A stretch of DNA of 64,000 bases from Flavobacteriales bacterium (GCA_020635725.1 JACJZF010000001.1:496001-560000), one strand, 5' to 3'. Shown: positions 8,849 to 17,487, numbered from the stretch's first letter. Program-made: numbers and translations. Notes: generated from the letters alone by a model not told the origin.

Positions 8849-9899
8849 CCGCCGCCCTCCCGGACGTGGCCGCCAACGCCCCGCCGCGCCAGCTCGCAAG
8901 AGCGCTCCCAAGGGGAAAGGAGCCGCTTCGGAGAAGCGCGCATCGGCCGATCCCGCCGGGACCCGTCCGGATGGATCGCCGCACTCCAAGCGCTTCGGCC
9001 GCCGTCCGCCCAAAGCCGTGCGCAGCGGCAAGCCCGAGGCGGAGCAAGGAGGCCGTCCCGCACGAGGGAAGTCCTCTGACGAACGGCGAAGCGGGCCTTC
9101 GAGGCCGTGGGCCGGGAAAGGCAAGCCGCGCCCGGAGCGCAGCAACAGCCGCGGCCGCTCCAAAGGCGAGCGCGAATCCTCGGGCGATGGCAGCATCCGC
9201 CTGAACCGCTACCTTGCCATGAGCGGCATCGCCAGCCGTCGAGATGCCGATGACCTGATCCGGGCCGGCGTGGTGAGCGTGAACGGCAAGGTGGTGACCG
9301 AGCTCGGCACCAAGGTGCTGCCCACCGACAAGGTGCACTACGGCGGCCAGCGCCTCAGCCGGGAGACCAAGCGTTACGTGCTGCTCAACAAGCCCAAGGA
9401 CTTCATCACCACCACCGACGACCCACGCGACCGCCGCACCGTGATGGCCTTGGTGGATGATGCCTGCGCCGAACGCATCTACCCGGTGGGCCGCCTGGAC
9501 CGCAACACCACGGGCCTGTTGCTGCTCACCAACGACGGCGACCTGGCCAAGAAGCTCAGCCACCCGAGCCACGGCGCGGAGAAGATCTACCACGTCACCC
9601 TCGACAAGAACGTGACGCATGCGCACCTGGAGCAACTGGTGAAGGGCGTGCCCTTGGACGATGGCCCCGCTTCCGCGGATGAGGCCCGCTACGTGGAAGG
9701 CGTGAGCAAACGCGAGATCGGACTGAAGATGCACATGGGCCGCAACCGCGTGGTGCGCCGCATGTTCGAGGCGCTCGGCTACGAAGTGGTGAAGCTCGAT
9801 CGCGTGGTCTTCGCCGGCCTCACGAAGAAGGACCTGCCGCGCGGGAAATGGCGCCACCTGAGCGAGAAGGAGGTGCTGTTCCTGACGAAGAGGAAGTAG
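8832..9899 (+). CDS. RluB/RsuA-type pseudouridine synthase with long basic N-terminal tail
   Basis: A 355-aa protein. Residues 1-120 are a low-complexity tail rich in Arg, Lys, Gly, Ser and Pro, usual in Bacteroidota members. Then come an S4 RNA-binding domain (about 121-165, IRLNRYLAMSGIASRRDAD) and a pseudouridine synthase domain with catalytic Asp223 in GRLDRNTTGLLLLTNDGD. The family modifies 23S or 16S rRNA; which uridine cannot be told from the sequence. The 3' 98 bases recur almost exactly at 10477-10574, beyond the PIN toxin-antitoxin module. Confidence 0.93.
   Translation: MTDRSDRRPPGRGRQRPAAPARKSAPKGKGAASEKRASADPAGTRPDGSPHSKRFGRRPPKAVRSGKPEAEQGGRPARGKSSDERRSGPSRPWAGKGKPRPERSNSRGRSKGERESSGDGSIRLNRYLAMSGIASRRDADDLIRAGVVSVNGKVVTELGTKVLPTDKVHYGGQRLSRETKRYVLLNKPKDFITTTDDPRDRRTVMALVDDACAERIYPVGRLDRNTTGLLLLTNDGDLAKKLSHPSHGAEKIYHVTLDKNVTHAHLEQLVKGVPLDDGPASADEARYVEGVSKREIGLKMHMGRNRVVRRMFEALGYEVVKLDRVVFAGLTKKDLPRGKWRHLSEKEVLFLTKRK
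9802..9899 (+). repeat. Direct repeat, copy 1: 3' end of the pseudouridine synthase gene
   Basis: These 98 bases, the last 32 codons and stop of the pseudouridine synthase gene, are repeated at 10477-10574 with three mismatches that I can find. The repeats enclose the PIN toxin and its antitoxin. Similarity ends directly after the stop codon on the right. Confidence 0.9.
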
Positions 9900-9902
9900 T
9901 GC

Positions 9903-10277
9903 CTACCGCTCCACGAGAAGGACATCGATTTCGTCCTTCAGCTTGGCGAAACGAGAATCCGCTGTAACGAGCTGCAGGCTGAGGAAGGCCGCTGTGGCGG
10001 CGATGACCGCATCGGGGAATTTCATCCGGTACTTGCGCCGAAGCACGATGGTTCGCTCTTGGATCACATGAGTGAACTCCATCACCTTGACCTGGCCGAG
10101 CAACGCCCGGATCACCTCCTCCCCGTTGGCATCCAGATCCGGACGGCTCAACAGTTCAACTTTGGTGATCACCGAGATGAAGACCGTACTGTCTTGAAGT
10201 AAGGCCTCCAATTCATCATCGCCATTCAGCAGGTACTGGACGATGTTGGTGTCCAGCACCAGACTAGGCCCACTCAT
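9903..10277 (-). CDS. PIN-domain toxin (VapC-like ribonuclease)
   Basis: A 124-aa PIN-domain protein. The acidic active-site set is recognisable: Asp9 in LVLDTN, Glu in ITKVELLSR, Asp in FPDAVIAATA and Asp in TADSRF. VapC toxins cut RNA (often tRNA or rRNA) and are held in check by the upstream antitoxin. The antitoxin gene overlaps this start by 14 nt, the usual translational coupling. The module lies between two copies of the 3' end of the pseudouridine synthase gene, and its last codons stop 3 nt after the intact copy. Confidence 0.88.
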   Translation of the reverse strand: MSGPSLVLDTNIVQYLLNGDDELEALLQDSTVFISVITKVELLSRPDLDANGEEVIRALLGQVKVMEFTHVIQERTIVLRRKYRMKFPDAVIAATAAFLSLQLVTADSRFAKLKDEIDVLLVER

Positions 10278-10434
10278 CCCGAAGCTTGCGCTGATGCTTC
10301 ACGGGATCGCCCTTCAGAGGCAATGCACCGTTGAAGCGCTTGGCATCGAAGCCCGATGCCTTCTTGGTCCGGCCCTTCTTCAAGAGGCTCTTCAGCTTGC
10401 GGGGCGTGGTATTCCGCTTGACGATGACCACCAT
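10264..10434 (-). CDS. Antitoxin of the PIN toxin (56 aa)
   Basis: A 56-codon frame reading MVVIVKRNTTPRKLKSLLKK and ending LRDEWA. It is basic with a LKSLLKKG helix and overlaps the PIN gene by 14 nt, as antitoxins of such pairs do. I do not place it in a named DNA-binding family; ribbon-helix-helix or a short AbrB-like form are possible. A perfect TATCTTTG box sits six bases before the ATG, so the message probably has almost no leader. Confidence 0.72.
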   Translation of the reverse strand: MVVIVKRNTTPRKLKSLLKKGRTKKASGFDAKRFNGALPLKGDPVKHQRKLRDEWA

Positions 10435-10440
10435 GATGGT

Positions 10441-10448
10441 CAAAGATA
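10441..10448 (-). promoter_or_regulatory. -7 promoter box (TATCTTTG) of the PIN toxin-antitoxin operon
   Basis: On the minus strand this is an exact TAnnTTTG match, six bases before the antitoxin ATG at 10434. An equal box (TATCTTTG, 11160-11167) precedes the neighbouring ParE-type operon. Confidence 0.6.
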
Positions 10449-10476
10449 TGCGCCCTTGGTCGGCATGACCCCAGCG

Positions 10477-10574
10477 GCGTGGTCTTCGCCGGCCTCACCA
10501 AGAAGCACCTGCCACGCGGGAAATGGCGCCACCTGAGCGAGAAGGAGGTGCTGTTCCTGACGAAGAGGAAGTAG
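10477..10574 (+). repeat. Direct repeat, copy 2: orphan 3' end of the pseudouridine synthase gene
   Basis: About 95 of 98 bases match 9802-9899 at a fixed offset of 675. The frame encodes the same tail (GVVFAGLTKK, then PRGKWRHLSEKEVLF) and a TAG stop, but there is no start and no upstream part of the gene, so it is a residual fragment. It marks the right border of the inserted or duplicated PIN module. Confidence 0.9.
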
Positions 10575-10611
10575 GCACGGCCGGGTTTTCTGCCAGACCG
10601 AGCAAGCGCGG

Positions 10612-10914
10612 CTACTTCTTCCGTCGCTTGAGTTTCGTCCGTGGCTGTTGGCTGGTATGGAACACGCGGTACACCACCAGCTCGCCATGTCAGGTGCCGA
10701 AGACCAATACGTATGGGAATCCCTTCAAGGGAGTCTGACGCATGTGCCTGTGCACCACCGGAGCACCTTTGGGAAACTGCCGTACGAGCGCTTCACACGC
10801 GAGCACGGCCTCCAGGAATCGCTCATCCAGCCCGTCTTGCTGGGCGCGGTAGCAGCGCATCGCCTCGGCGATATCAGCGATCGCCTCGTCCCGGTAAACG
10901 ACACGGAGCGTCAT
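10612..10914 (-). pseudogene. RelE/ParE-type toxin interrupted by an in-frame stop
   Basis: Codons from the ATG at 10914 read MTLRVVYRDEAIADIAEAMR and continue to YVLVFGT, where a TGA stands at 10690-10692 (74 aa). The same frame goes on without a gap as HGELVVYRVFHTSQQPRTKL to a TAG at 10612. The second part is the C-terminal strand and tail normally needed by ParE/RelE toxins (about 100 aa), so one substitution has cut the toxin. The antitoxin gene upstream overlaps by ATGA. The toxin is probably inactive, or the 74-aa form is kept as a harmless remnant; a sequencing error is the other explanation. Confidence 0.78.
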
Positions 10915-11141
10915 CCACGCACGGCCTTCCGCACGCGTCGCACCATTTGCTCACGCGAATAGCTCTTGCCTTCACCGCGCAGATAGCGTGAGTGCGCCGC
11001 GTCGAGCTGGGCCTTCTGGTCATCGCTCATCTCGAAACTGAATCCTTGGTTCAGCACCATGTCAACAGACCGCAGCTCGGACTCATCGTCCGATTCGAGG
11101 ATCTGCTTCGCCAAGGCGACCTTGAGTTCTGTGAGCTTCAT
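10911..11141 (-). CDS. Antitoxin partner of the ParE-type toxin
   Basis: A 76-aa acidic protein, MKLTELKVALAKQILESDDE and on, ending RRVRKAVRG. The leucine-rich N-terminal helix with acidic turns and a basic C-terminus is the form common in Bacteroidota addiction-module antitoxins found before ParE/RelE genes. The ATG at 11141 is preferred over an upstream TTG because that TTG is part of the TATCTTTG promoter box at 11160-11167, which leaves a leader of roughly 15 nt. Stop and toxin start overlap by 4 nt. Confidence 0.75.
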   Translation of the reverse strand: MKLTELKVALAKQILESDDESELRSVDMVLNQGFSFEMSDDQKAQLDAAHSRYLRGEGKSYSREQMVRRVRKAVRG

Positions 11142-11221
11142 GGCTGACTGCGCTTGATCCAAAGATAGCCTTGTGCCCTAGCGATGATTCAGATGCGGGG
11201 AGGAGGCCAGGTATGGCGCGC

Positions 11222-11540
11222 TCACTCCACGATCAGCCGCTGCGCCTCTAGGCGCCCATCAGTTCCCATGAGCTCGAGCAGGTACAACCCGCTCTCCGGA
11301 ATCCGCATCGTTTCAGTGGGGCCGCTCACGGAGCGCTCAAGAACGACCCGGCCCATGGCATCGCGCACCATCACGCGGCAGCGGCCGAGCCGTGGGTCGA
11401 GGGAGAGCCGCACTTCTCCATTGCTCGGGTTGGGATACGCGCTGAACAATTGATTCGCGGCAACCGATGGCAGGCCATTCGGGTCCTGCGCCAGCTTGAT
11501 CACGAACGCGTTCCCTGGGTCGGGGTGGTCGAAGGAGTCC
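11222..11540 (-). repeat. Near-identical 319-bp 3' segment shared with 12971-13289 (copy 1)
   Basis: Hand alignment of 11222-11540 with 12971-13289 shows about ten differences in 319 positions. Outside this block the two genes are far more diverged. The block covers the T9SS sorting domain and the ~30 residues before it. Confidence 0.88.
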
Positions 11541-12850
11541 ACACCCACATTGAAGGGATGGCTCCCGGTGGCGCCCACCAGGAAAAGGTCTGAGCCGCTC
11601 ACGAGCAGGTTGCCGGCCAGATCCAAGGAGGTGCCGCCCATCTGCAGGTCAGAGACCATGCTGCCAGCGTTGTCGAAGACCTGCAACCTCATGTCCTTGG
11701 ACCCGTAGCCCGAGAGGTTGCCGTCCACAGACCAGGCGGTGCCCGTGAACTCGGAGAGCATGAGAATGTCCGAGTCCCACAGTTGGATGTCCTGGGCGAA
11801 GCTCTCGCCTTGCTCCCAGTACGGCGGAACCGTCACCCAGAGCCGCTCGCCATCGGGGGAGAAGGCGGTGAGGAACCACTGGGCCTCCCCGCCATTCTGC
11901 GGCCCCACGGCCGGGTATCCGTTGGAAAAGCGGAGCATCGAGTCGGCATAGGTGCCCGCAAGCACCACGTCTCCGGTCGCGGTGCATGTTAAGCCTACGA
12001 ACGCCGATACCTCACCCCAGATGTTGCAATACACGTAGCGCACCCACTGGACGGAGCCTTCGGTATCATATTTCGCCAGGAAGGAGGCGATGTACGCGGT
12101 TCCCGGCAGGCTCATGCTCAGATTGTCGAAGTGGGCGATGCCTGGTGAATCCAAGTACCCTATGATGTACACGTTCGATTGAGCGTCCGTACTAATCGCA
12201 TAGGCTCTATCCGCTCCATTTGCGACTCCTGCGGTTCTCCTCCAAATGAGGTCGCCCTGCCCAGTGAATTTCGAGAGGAAGACCTCCCCAGCGTCCATCC
12301 CGGTCAGTAGAATCTCCCCCTCAGCATTGAGCACGATTCCGCGTACCCCAGCATGATCGCCTTCTATTTCTGCCGTCCAGATCGTATCGCCTTGGGTATT
12401 GAGCTTCAACAGCTCGATACCAACGGTGCCCGATGCTCCGGATTCATTCCCAAAGAAGTGGAGTTCATCTGTGTAGCTCGCGGCAACAATGAGGTTGCCC
12501 GATGCATCAGACGCCGTGGAGCACCACATCGTATAGCCGCCAACGGTAACGAAGTTCTCCGCGATTCGCTTTGTCCATAGTGGATTTAGGTCACTATCGA
12601 GTCGTGCACAGTAAACAGCGCGTGTAGCTTCCGTGCGTAGAGTGTCCTGGCCGATTATCAAGGATTCCGAGAACAACCCAACAACGTAGCAGCCACCATC
12701 AGGTGCGGTCACGACGGATCGATTGTAGTACATGGAGCTGGTGCCCTCTGGGCCGAGAATTATCTGATCGGCAATGGAAAATGATTGTGCATGACTACAG
12801 AGCTGAAGCAGCTGGGTGGCGATTCCTAACCAATAGTAGAGCTCGCGCAT
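11222..12850 (-). CDS. T9SS-exported beta-propeller-like protein, paralogue 1
   Basis: A 542-aa exported protein with a signal peptide (about 1-21, ending CSHAQS). The body is made of repeated strand blocks such as GDTIWTAEIEGDHAGVRGI and NVYIIGYLDSPGIAHFD, resembling SBBP-type beta-propeller repeats. The last ~75 residues (FSAYPNPSNGEVRLSL to EAQRLIVE) are a type A T9SS sorting domain, so it should cross the outer membrane and be anchored or released at the surface. The paralogue at 12971 has exactly the same length. The ATG at 12850 is chosen because it begins the signal peptide; 17 upstream codons lack one. GC is lower than in the neighbours. Confidence 0.85.
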   Translation of the reverse strand: MRELYYWLGIATQLLQLCSHAQSFSIADQIILGPEGTSSMYYNRSVVTAPDGGCYVVGLFSESLIIGQDTLRTEATRAVYCARLDSDLNPLWTKRIAENFVTVGGYTMWCSTASDASGNLIVAASYTDELHFFGNESGASGTVGIELLKLNTQGDTIWTAEIEGDHAGVRGIVLNAEGEILLTGMDAGEVFLSKFTGQGDLIWRRTAGVANGADRAYAISTDAQSNVYIIGYLDSPGIAHFDNLSMSLPGTAYIASFLAKYDTEGSVQWVRYVYCNIWGEVSAFVGLTCTATGDVVLAGTYADSMLRFSNGYPAVGPQNGGEAQWFLTAFSPDGERLWVTVPPYWEQGESFAQDIQLWDSDILMLSEFTGTAWSVDGNLSGYGSKDMRLQVFDNAGSMVSDLQMGGTSLDLAGNLLVSGSDLFLVGATGSHPFNVGVDSFDHPDPGNAFVIKLAQDPNGLPSVAANQLFSAYPNPSNGEVRLSLDPRLGRCRVMVRDAMGRVVLERSVSGPTETMRIPESGLYLLELMGTDGRLEAQRLIVE

Positions 12851-12970
12851 AGTCAATGACTTCCTTTTGGTAACGGAATGTGAGTCAACTCGGCCATCCA
12901 CTGTGTCGTTGATTACTGTGGCCTGCTCACTCGGGGATGGTCTTCCAGCGTAGGCATCAGTTCATCGCGC

Positions 12971-13289
12971 TCACTCCACGATTAGCCGCTGCGCCTCAAG
13001 GCGCCCATCAGTTCCCATGAGCTCGAGCAGGTACAAGCCGCTCTCCGGAATCCGCATCGTTTCAGTGGGGCCGCTCACGGAGCGCTCAAGAACGACCCGG
13101 CCCATGGCATCTCGCACCACCACGCGGCAGCGGCCGAGCCGTGGGTCGAGGGAGAGCCGCACTTCTCCATTGCTCGGGTTGGGATACGCGCTGAACGACT
13201 GATTCGCGGCAACCGATGGCAGGCCATTCGGTTCCTGCGCCAGCTTGATCACGAACGCGTTCCCCGGATCGGGGTGGTCGAAGGAGTCC
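12971..13289 (-). repeat. Near-identical 319-bp 3' segment shared with 11222-11540 (copy 2)
   Basis: Second copy of the block described at 11222-11540; offset 1749. Similarity stops abruptly at 13289/11540. Confidence 0.88.
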
Positions 13290-14599
13290 GATCCAACATG
13301 CAATGGATGACTGAAAGTGCTGGCCAAAACAACCACACCTTCATTCGAGGCATGCAACTCGCCTCCTACTTCAATCAGGCTGCCTCCGATCTGATAATCC
13401 TCTTCAAGCGCCCCGGCGCTATCGTAGAGTCGTACCCGAAGGTCATCCCATCCGTAACAGGATATCATCCCTTGGGTAGAGGTGACGTTTCCGTAGAATT
13501 GGTCAAGTACGGCGTATGAGTCGCCATACTTGTCGATGTCTTGTGCACGACTGTAGCCTTGGTCGGAATAATCATCGGTGGTCACCCAGATGCGCTCTCC
13601 GAAGTCGTCGAAGGCCACCAAGAATGAGACCGGGGACCCCGCTGGCCTTGATCCTACTGGAGAGAGACCATTCGAGAACCGCAGAACCGCATCCTCATAA
13701 TTGCCCACGAGGACCACTCCGCCGCTAGGTGGACAGCACAATGCGGTGAAGAACGTCCCCTCGGCCCAAAGCGCGCTGTACACATATCGGACCCATTGAA
13801 CGGTTCCGAAAGAATTGTACTTAGCGACAAAGGACACATTGAAAGCGCCACTTGCCAGGGGGACAACCAGGCCATCGAAGTTGGCAACACCAGGTGGGGC
13901 AAGGATCCCGACGACATACACATTCGAGAACGCGTCTACCTCTATGGCGTACCCTTGGTCAAAACCGCTCGGGGTGCCCGCTGTCCTTCGCCAGAGAAAG
14001 TCACCGGCAGAACTGTACTTGGCGATGAAAACATCCCCAGAGTCTTGACCTGTGATGAATATCTCGCCCAGTGAATTGGTTGTTATGCCCTTCCCTCCGA
14101 GTTTATCCCCTTGAACGGTTCGAGTCCAAACTGTATCGCACTGCTCATTCAGCCTGATGAGTTCTATTCCCATACCTCCAGTGTCGCCAATCGTTTGTTC
14201 GAAGAGGAATAGTTCATCGGTGAAGCTCATGCCTACGATGCATCCACCGACGCCATCTGGGGCTGTCGAAACGGTCATGTGATAGGTGCCCTCGGTCACC
14301 CGGTTCTCGGCGATTCTCCGGAACCAGATTGGCTCGAGTTCGGCACTCAGCCGAATGTGATAGACCGCATCTGTTTCCGAAGTTCGGAGGGTGTCGAGCC
14401 CGTAGAAGACTGAATCTGGGAACACGCCCGTTATGTATTGGCCATCGTTGATGGCCTCAGCCATGCTGCGCGTCAGATAGATGGATGAAGATGTCTCATT
14501 GACCAACGGCGATGACTGACCGAGGGCAAGGGATTGTGCCGACGAGGAATGCTGGAGGAGAAGCCAGCATAGCAAGAATTGAAAGGCCGTCCGCGCCAT
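12971..14599 (-). CDS. T9SS-exported beta-propeller-like protein, paralogue 2
   Basis: A 542-aa tandem paralogue of the gene at 11222. Signal peptide 1-21 (LLQHSSSAQS), the same order of repeated blocks (GDTGGMGIELIRLNEQCDTVW; NVYVVGILAPPGVANFDG) and the same type A T9SS sorting domain at the end. The two proteins are moderately similar over most of their length but nearly identical over the last ~105 residues, which suggests gene conversion. Function is unknown; surface exposure is likely. The 120-bp gap between the genes shows no other feature. Confidence 0.85.
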   Translation of the reverse strand: MARTAFQFLLCWLLLQHSSSAQSLALGQSSPLVNETSSSIYLTRSMAEAINDGQYITGVFPDSVFYGLDTLRTSETDAVYHIRLSAELEPIWFRRIAENRVTEGTYHMTVSTAPDGVGGCIVGMSFTDELFLFEQTIGDTGGMGIELIRLNEQCDTVWTRTVQGDKLGGKGITTNSLGEIFITGQDSGDVFIAKYSSAGDFLWRRTAGTPSGFDQGYAIEVDAFSNVYVVGILAPPGVANFDGLVVPLASGAFNVSFVAKYNSFGTVQWVRYVYSALWAEGTFFTALCCPPSGGVVLVGNYEDAVLRFSNGLSPVGSRPAGSPVSFLVAFDDFGERIWVTTDDYSDQGYSRAQDIDKYGDSYAVLDQFYGNVTSTQGMISCYGWDDLRVRLYDSAGALEEDYQIGGSLIEVGGELHASNEGVVVLASTFSHPLHVGSDSFDHPDPGNAFVIKLAQEPNGLPSVAANQSFSAYPNPSNGEVRLSLDPRLGRCRVVVRDAMGRVVLERSVSGPTETMRIPESGLYLLELMGTDGRLEAQRLIVE

Positions 14600-14841
14600 G
14601 ATTTAGAATGCTCTAATCGGCATCCGAACGAATGAGAATTCACTCATGATGTGCATGATGAATCGCTGTGAACGCGGTGTTCCGAAGGTAGGGTGTCCGC
14701 GAGACATGGACCGGGTTATTGGCCCATCAAGTGTGTTGACTTTACAGATACTCCAGCCCCACCTCACATTGCCCTGTGAACGAACTGCACGGCAATTGCC
14801 GTTAGGGGCTATAGGGTGCGGGTAGCTTTCGCACCTTCCCC

Positions 14842-17487
14842 ATGCTGCGCAAGGCCCGCAACCTCCTTTTGGCATTCGCCGCCCTGCTGGCGCTGGGCTT
14901 CGGGGTGCTGCTGGTGCTGGCCAACGTGTACGAGGATGAGGTGAAGGCCCGGCTGCTCGGCGCCGTGAACGAGCGGCTGCGCGCCCCGGTGAGCGTAGGT
15001 GCCATCGACCTCACCCTCATCGCCCGCTTCCCCATGGCCAGCCTGCGCCTGCGCGATGTGAAGGTGGATGAGGTGCGCACCGACTCCCTGCCCGCCGATA
15101 CCCTGCTCACGGCCGACGAGGTCTTCCTGGAGTTCAACCTCCTCGCGCTCTTCGGCGGCAGCCAGACCGTGGAGCGCATCCACACGGCCAACGTGGCGCT
15201 CTTCCCCGCGCTGGACCGCAACGGCGTGGAGAACTACATCATCTGGCGCAGCGATTCCGCCTCCGCCTCTTCGCCGGTGGAACTGGAGCGGCTCACCTTC
15301 GATGGCTTGCACGTGCGCTTCACCGACGCCCGCAATGGCCTGCACATCGCGGCCGAGAGCGAGGACCTGCTGCTCGCCGGCCGTTTCGGGGAGGAGAGCC
15401 AGCTGCGCGCCGAAGGCGATGTGCACCTGCTCTCGCTGGAGCGCGACGGGAAATCCCTCCTCGACGAGCGCCGGGCGCAACTGGCCCTCGATATGAGCTT
15501 CGGCAAGGAGGCCTTCCAGATATCCAAGGGTGAAGTGCAGCTGGGCAAGGTTCCGCTGCAGCTCACCCTGGCGCTCACCCAAGGAGCAAAGGGTCGCGAG
15601 ATAGACCTGCGCGCCAACGGCCTCGGCCTGGACCTCGGTCGGGTGATGGAGCAGCTGCCCGCGTCGATCCAGGGCCCGATGAAGCGTTTCGGCCTTTCGG
15701 GGGGCATCGACCTGGCCATCAAGTACGCGGGCTCGTTGGAAGGCGATGGTCCGCCGCTCTCCATTGGTGCGCAGGTGAGCCAGGGGCGCATGAAGGAGCG
15801 CACGAGCGGCACGCAGTTCACCGAGATCAACGGCGAGCTGGCCATGGACATCGCGCCCGACGGCAGCATCCGCAAGCTGAAGGTGAAGGACCTGAGCGCG
15901 CGCAGCGGCTCGGGCAGTTTGCGTGCCGACTGGTCCTCCGGCGGCGTGAAGAAGGCGCCGGTGAAGGCCGATATCCGCTGCGACATCGCCATCGCCGACC
16001 TGCTGCGCATGGCCGGCGTGGATACCCTGGAGCAGGCCGCGGGCCGTTTCGTCGCTGACATCAAGGTCGATGGCACCCTGCGCGACATGGCCGACCTGCG
16101 CGTGAGCGACCTGAAGGCCGTGCGCGTCACGGGCCATGCCGCCTTGCGCGATGCCGGCTTGAAGCTGAAGGGCGTGCGCCACCGCGTGGAGCACCTGGAC
16201 GCTGAGCTGGCGCTGAACGGGAACGACGCCACGGTGCGCGGGTTGAAGGCGGATATCGCCGGATCGCCGATCGAGCTGAGCGGCACCCTGCGCAACCTGG
16301 TGCCCTACGCGCTCTTCGAGCAGGAGCACCTGGTGATCGAGGCCAAAGGCCGCAGTCCGCGCATCGACCTGGGCGCCTTGCTGCAAGGCGATGAATCCGG
16401 TCATGGAACGGCCTACGCGCTGGTACTGCCGGCGGCCATCGAGCTGGACCTGCGCGCGCAGGTGGATGAGCTGGTCTTCGAGGACTTCAAGGCCACCGGC
16501 ATCAACGGCACCATCCGCATGAAGGACCGCGTGCTGCGCGCCTCGCCGCTCTCCTTCGCCACCGCCGACGGTGCCGTGCTGGGCAGCTTGGAGCTCGATG
16601 CACGCGGCGGCGGCTCGGCCAGCTGGTATCCGCTGGCGATCGAGGCCGACGTGAAGGACATCGCGATCCAACAACTCTTCGCCGAGTTCCGCGATTTCGG
16701 GCAGGAATTCATCGGCCAACGGCACCTCAGCGGGCGCGCGCGGGCCAGCATCGCCTTCCGCGCGCCGCTGTCACCCGCCATGCGCATCGACCGCGACCGC
16801 ATCGCGTGCACCATCGACATCGCCGTGGAGAACGGCGGCATCAAGGGCCAGGGCCAGCTCATCGCCGTGGCCGACTACCTGAAGAAGAACAAGCTCGTGG
16901 CGCCCTTCGTCGATACCGAAGAGCTGCGGCGACGCCTGGCCGATGTGCGCTTCGCGAAGCTGGAGAACCGCGTGGAGATCAAGGACGGCGCCGTGCATGT
17001 ACCGCTGATGGAGGTGCGCAGCAACGCTCTTGACATCGAGCTGAGCGGCACGCACTGGTTCGACGACCGCATCGATCACCACCTCAACTTCCGTCTCGGC
17101 GACCTCTTCCGCCTGGGCAAGCCCACCGCCGATGAGTTCGGTCCCATCGCCGATGACGGCACCGGCATGCGCGTCTTCCTGCACATGCACGGCACCGCCC
17201 AGGCCCCGCTCTTCGAGAACGATGGCGCCATGGCCGCCAACAGGCGACGCCAGCAGTTCCAGCAGGAGAAGCAGCAGCTGCGCACCATCCTGCGCGAGGA
17301 CATACTCGGTCACAAGTCGGAAGGCACTACCACCGCGCAGGCTCCCACGGGTGGCCGGGTGATCATCGAACAGGAAGGAGATAGCACCCGCAACGAGCTG
17401 GTGGTGGCCCCGAAGAAGCCGAAAGGGCGCCTCTTCGCCGAGCCCAAGGAGAAGAAGGAGCCGGGGCGGATCATCATCGAGGACTGA
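14842..17487 (+). CDS. AsmA-like protein (inner-membrane anchored, periplasmic bridge type)
   Basis: An 881-aa protein with one N-terminal membrane anchor (about 7-27, LLLAFAALLALGFGVLLVLA) followed by the AsmA N-terminal pattern (RLRAPVSVGAIDLTLIARFPMASLRLRDV) and long beta-rich segments; the second half resembles AsmA-like C-terminal domains. The family (AsmA, TamB relatives) is thought to form hydrophobic grooves that move lipids between membranes. The tail is charged and Lys/Glu-rich, ending EPGRIIIED. The ATG follows a TAGCTTTCG box (14823-14831) by 10 nt. The 242-bp region before it, shared with the divergent T9SS gene, shows no other feature. Confidence 0.85.
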   Translation: MLRKARNLLLAFAALLALGFGVLLVLANVYEDEVKARLLGAVNERLRAPVSVGAIDLTLIARFPMASLRLRDVKVDEVRTDSLPADTLLTADEVFLEFNLLALFGGSQTVERIHTANVALFPALDRNGVENYIIWRSDSASASSPVELERLTFDGLHVRFTDARNGLHIAAESEDLLLAGRFGEESQLRAEGDVHLLSLERDGKSLLDERRAQLALDMSFGKEAFQISKGEVQLGKVPLQLTLALTQGAKGREIDLRANGLGLDLGRVMEQLPASIQGPMKRFGLSGGIDLAIKYAGSLEGDGPPLSIGAQVSQGRMKERTSGTQFTEINGELAMDIAPDGSIRKLKVKDLSARSGSGSLRADWSSGGVKKAPVKADIRCDIAIADLLRMAGVDTLEQAAGRFVADIKVDGTLRDMADLRVSDLKAVRVTGHAALRDAGLKLKGVRHRVEHLDAELALNGNDATVRGLKADIAGSPIELSGTLRNLVPYALFEQEHLVIEAKGRSPRIDLGALLQGDESGHGTAYALVLPAAIELDLRAQVDELVFEDFKATGINGTIRMKDRVLRASPLSFATADGAVLGSLELDARGGGSASWYPLAIEADVKDIAIQQLFAEFRDFGQEFIGQRHLSGRARASIAFRAPLSPAMRIDRDRIACTIDIAVENGGIKGQGQLIAVADYLKKNKLVAPFVDTEELRRRLADVRFAKLENRVEIKDGAVHVPLMEVRSNALDIELSGTHWFDDRIDHHLNFRLGDLFRLGKPTADEFGPIADDGTGMRVFLHMHGTAQAPLFENDGAMAANRRRQQFQQEKQQLRTILREDILGHKSEGTTTAQAPTGGRVIIEQEGDSTRNELVVAPKKPKGRLFAEPKEKKEPGRIIIED

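Noticed and set aside
11160..11162. A TTG start for the ParE antitoxin
   Set aside because: This TTG is the end of the TATCTTTG promoter box; the ATG at 11141 gives the usual MKLTELK start.
9900..14840. A CRISPR array or restriction system in the accessory block
   Set aside because: No short regularly spaced repeats and no cas, methylase or restriction motifs were found; the block has only toxin-antitoxin and exported-protein genes.
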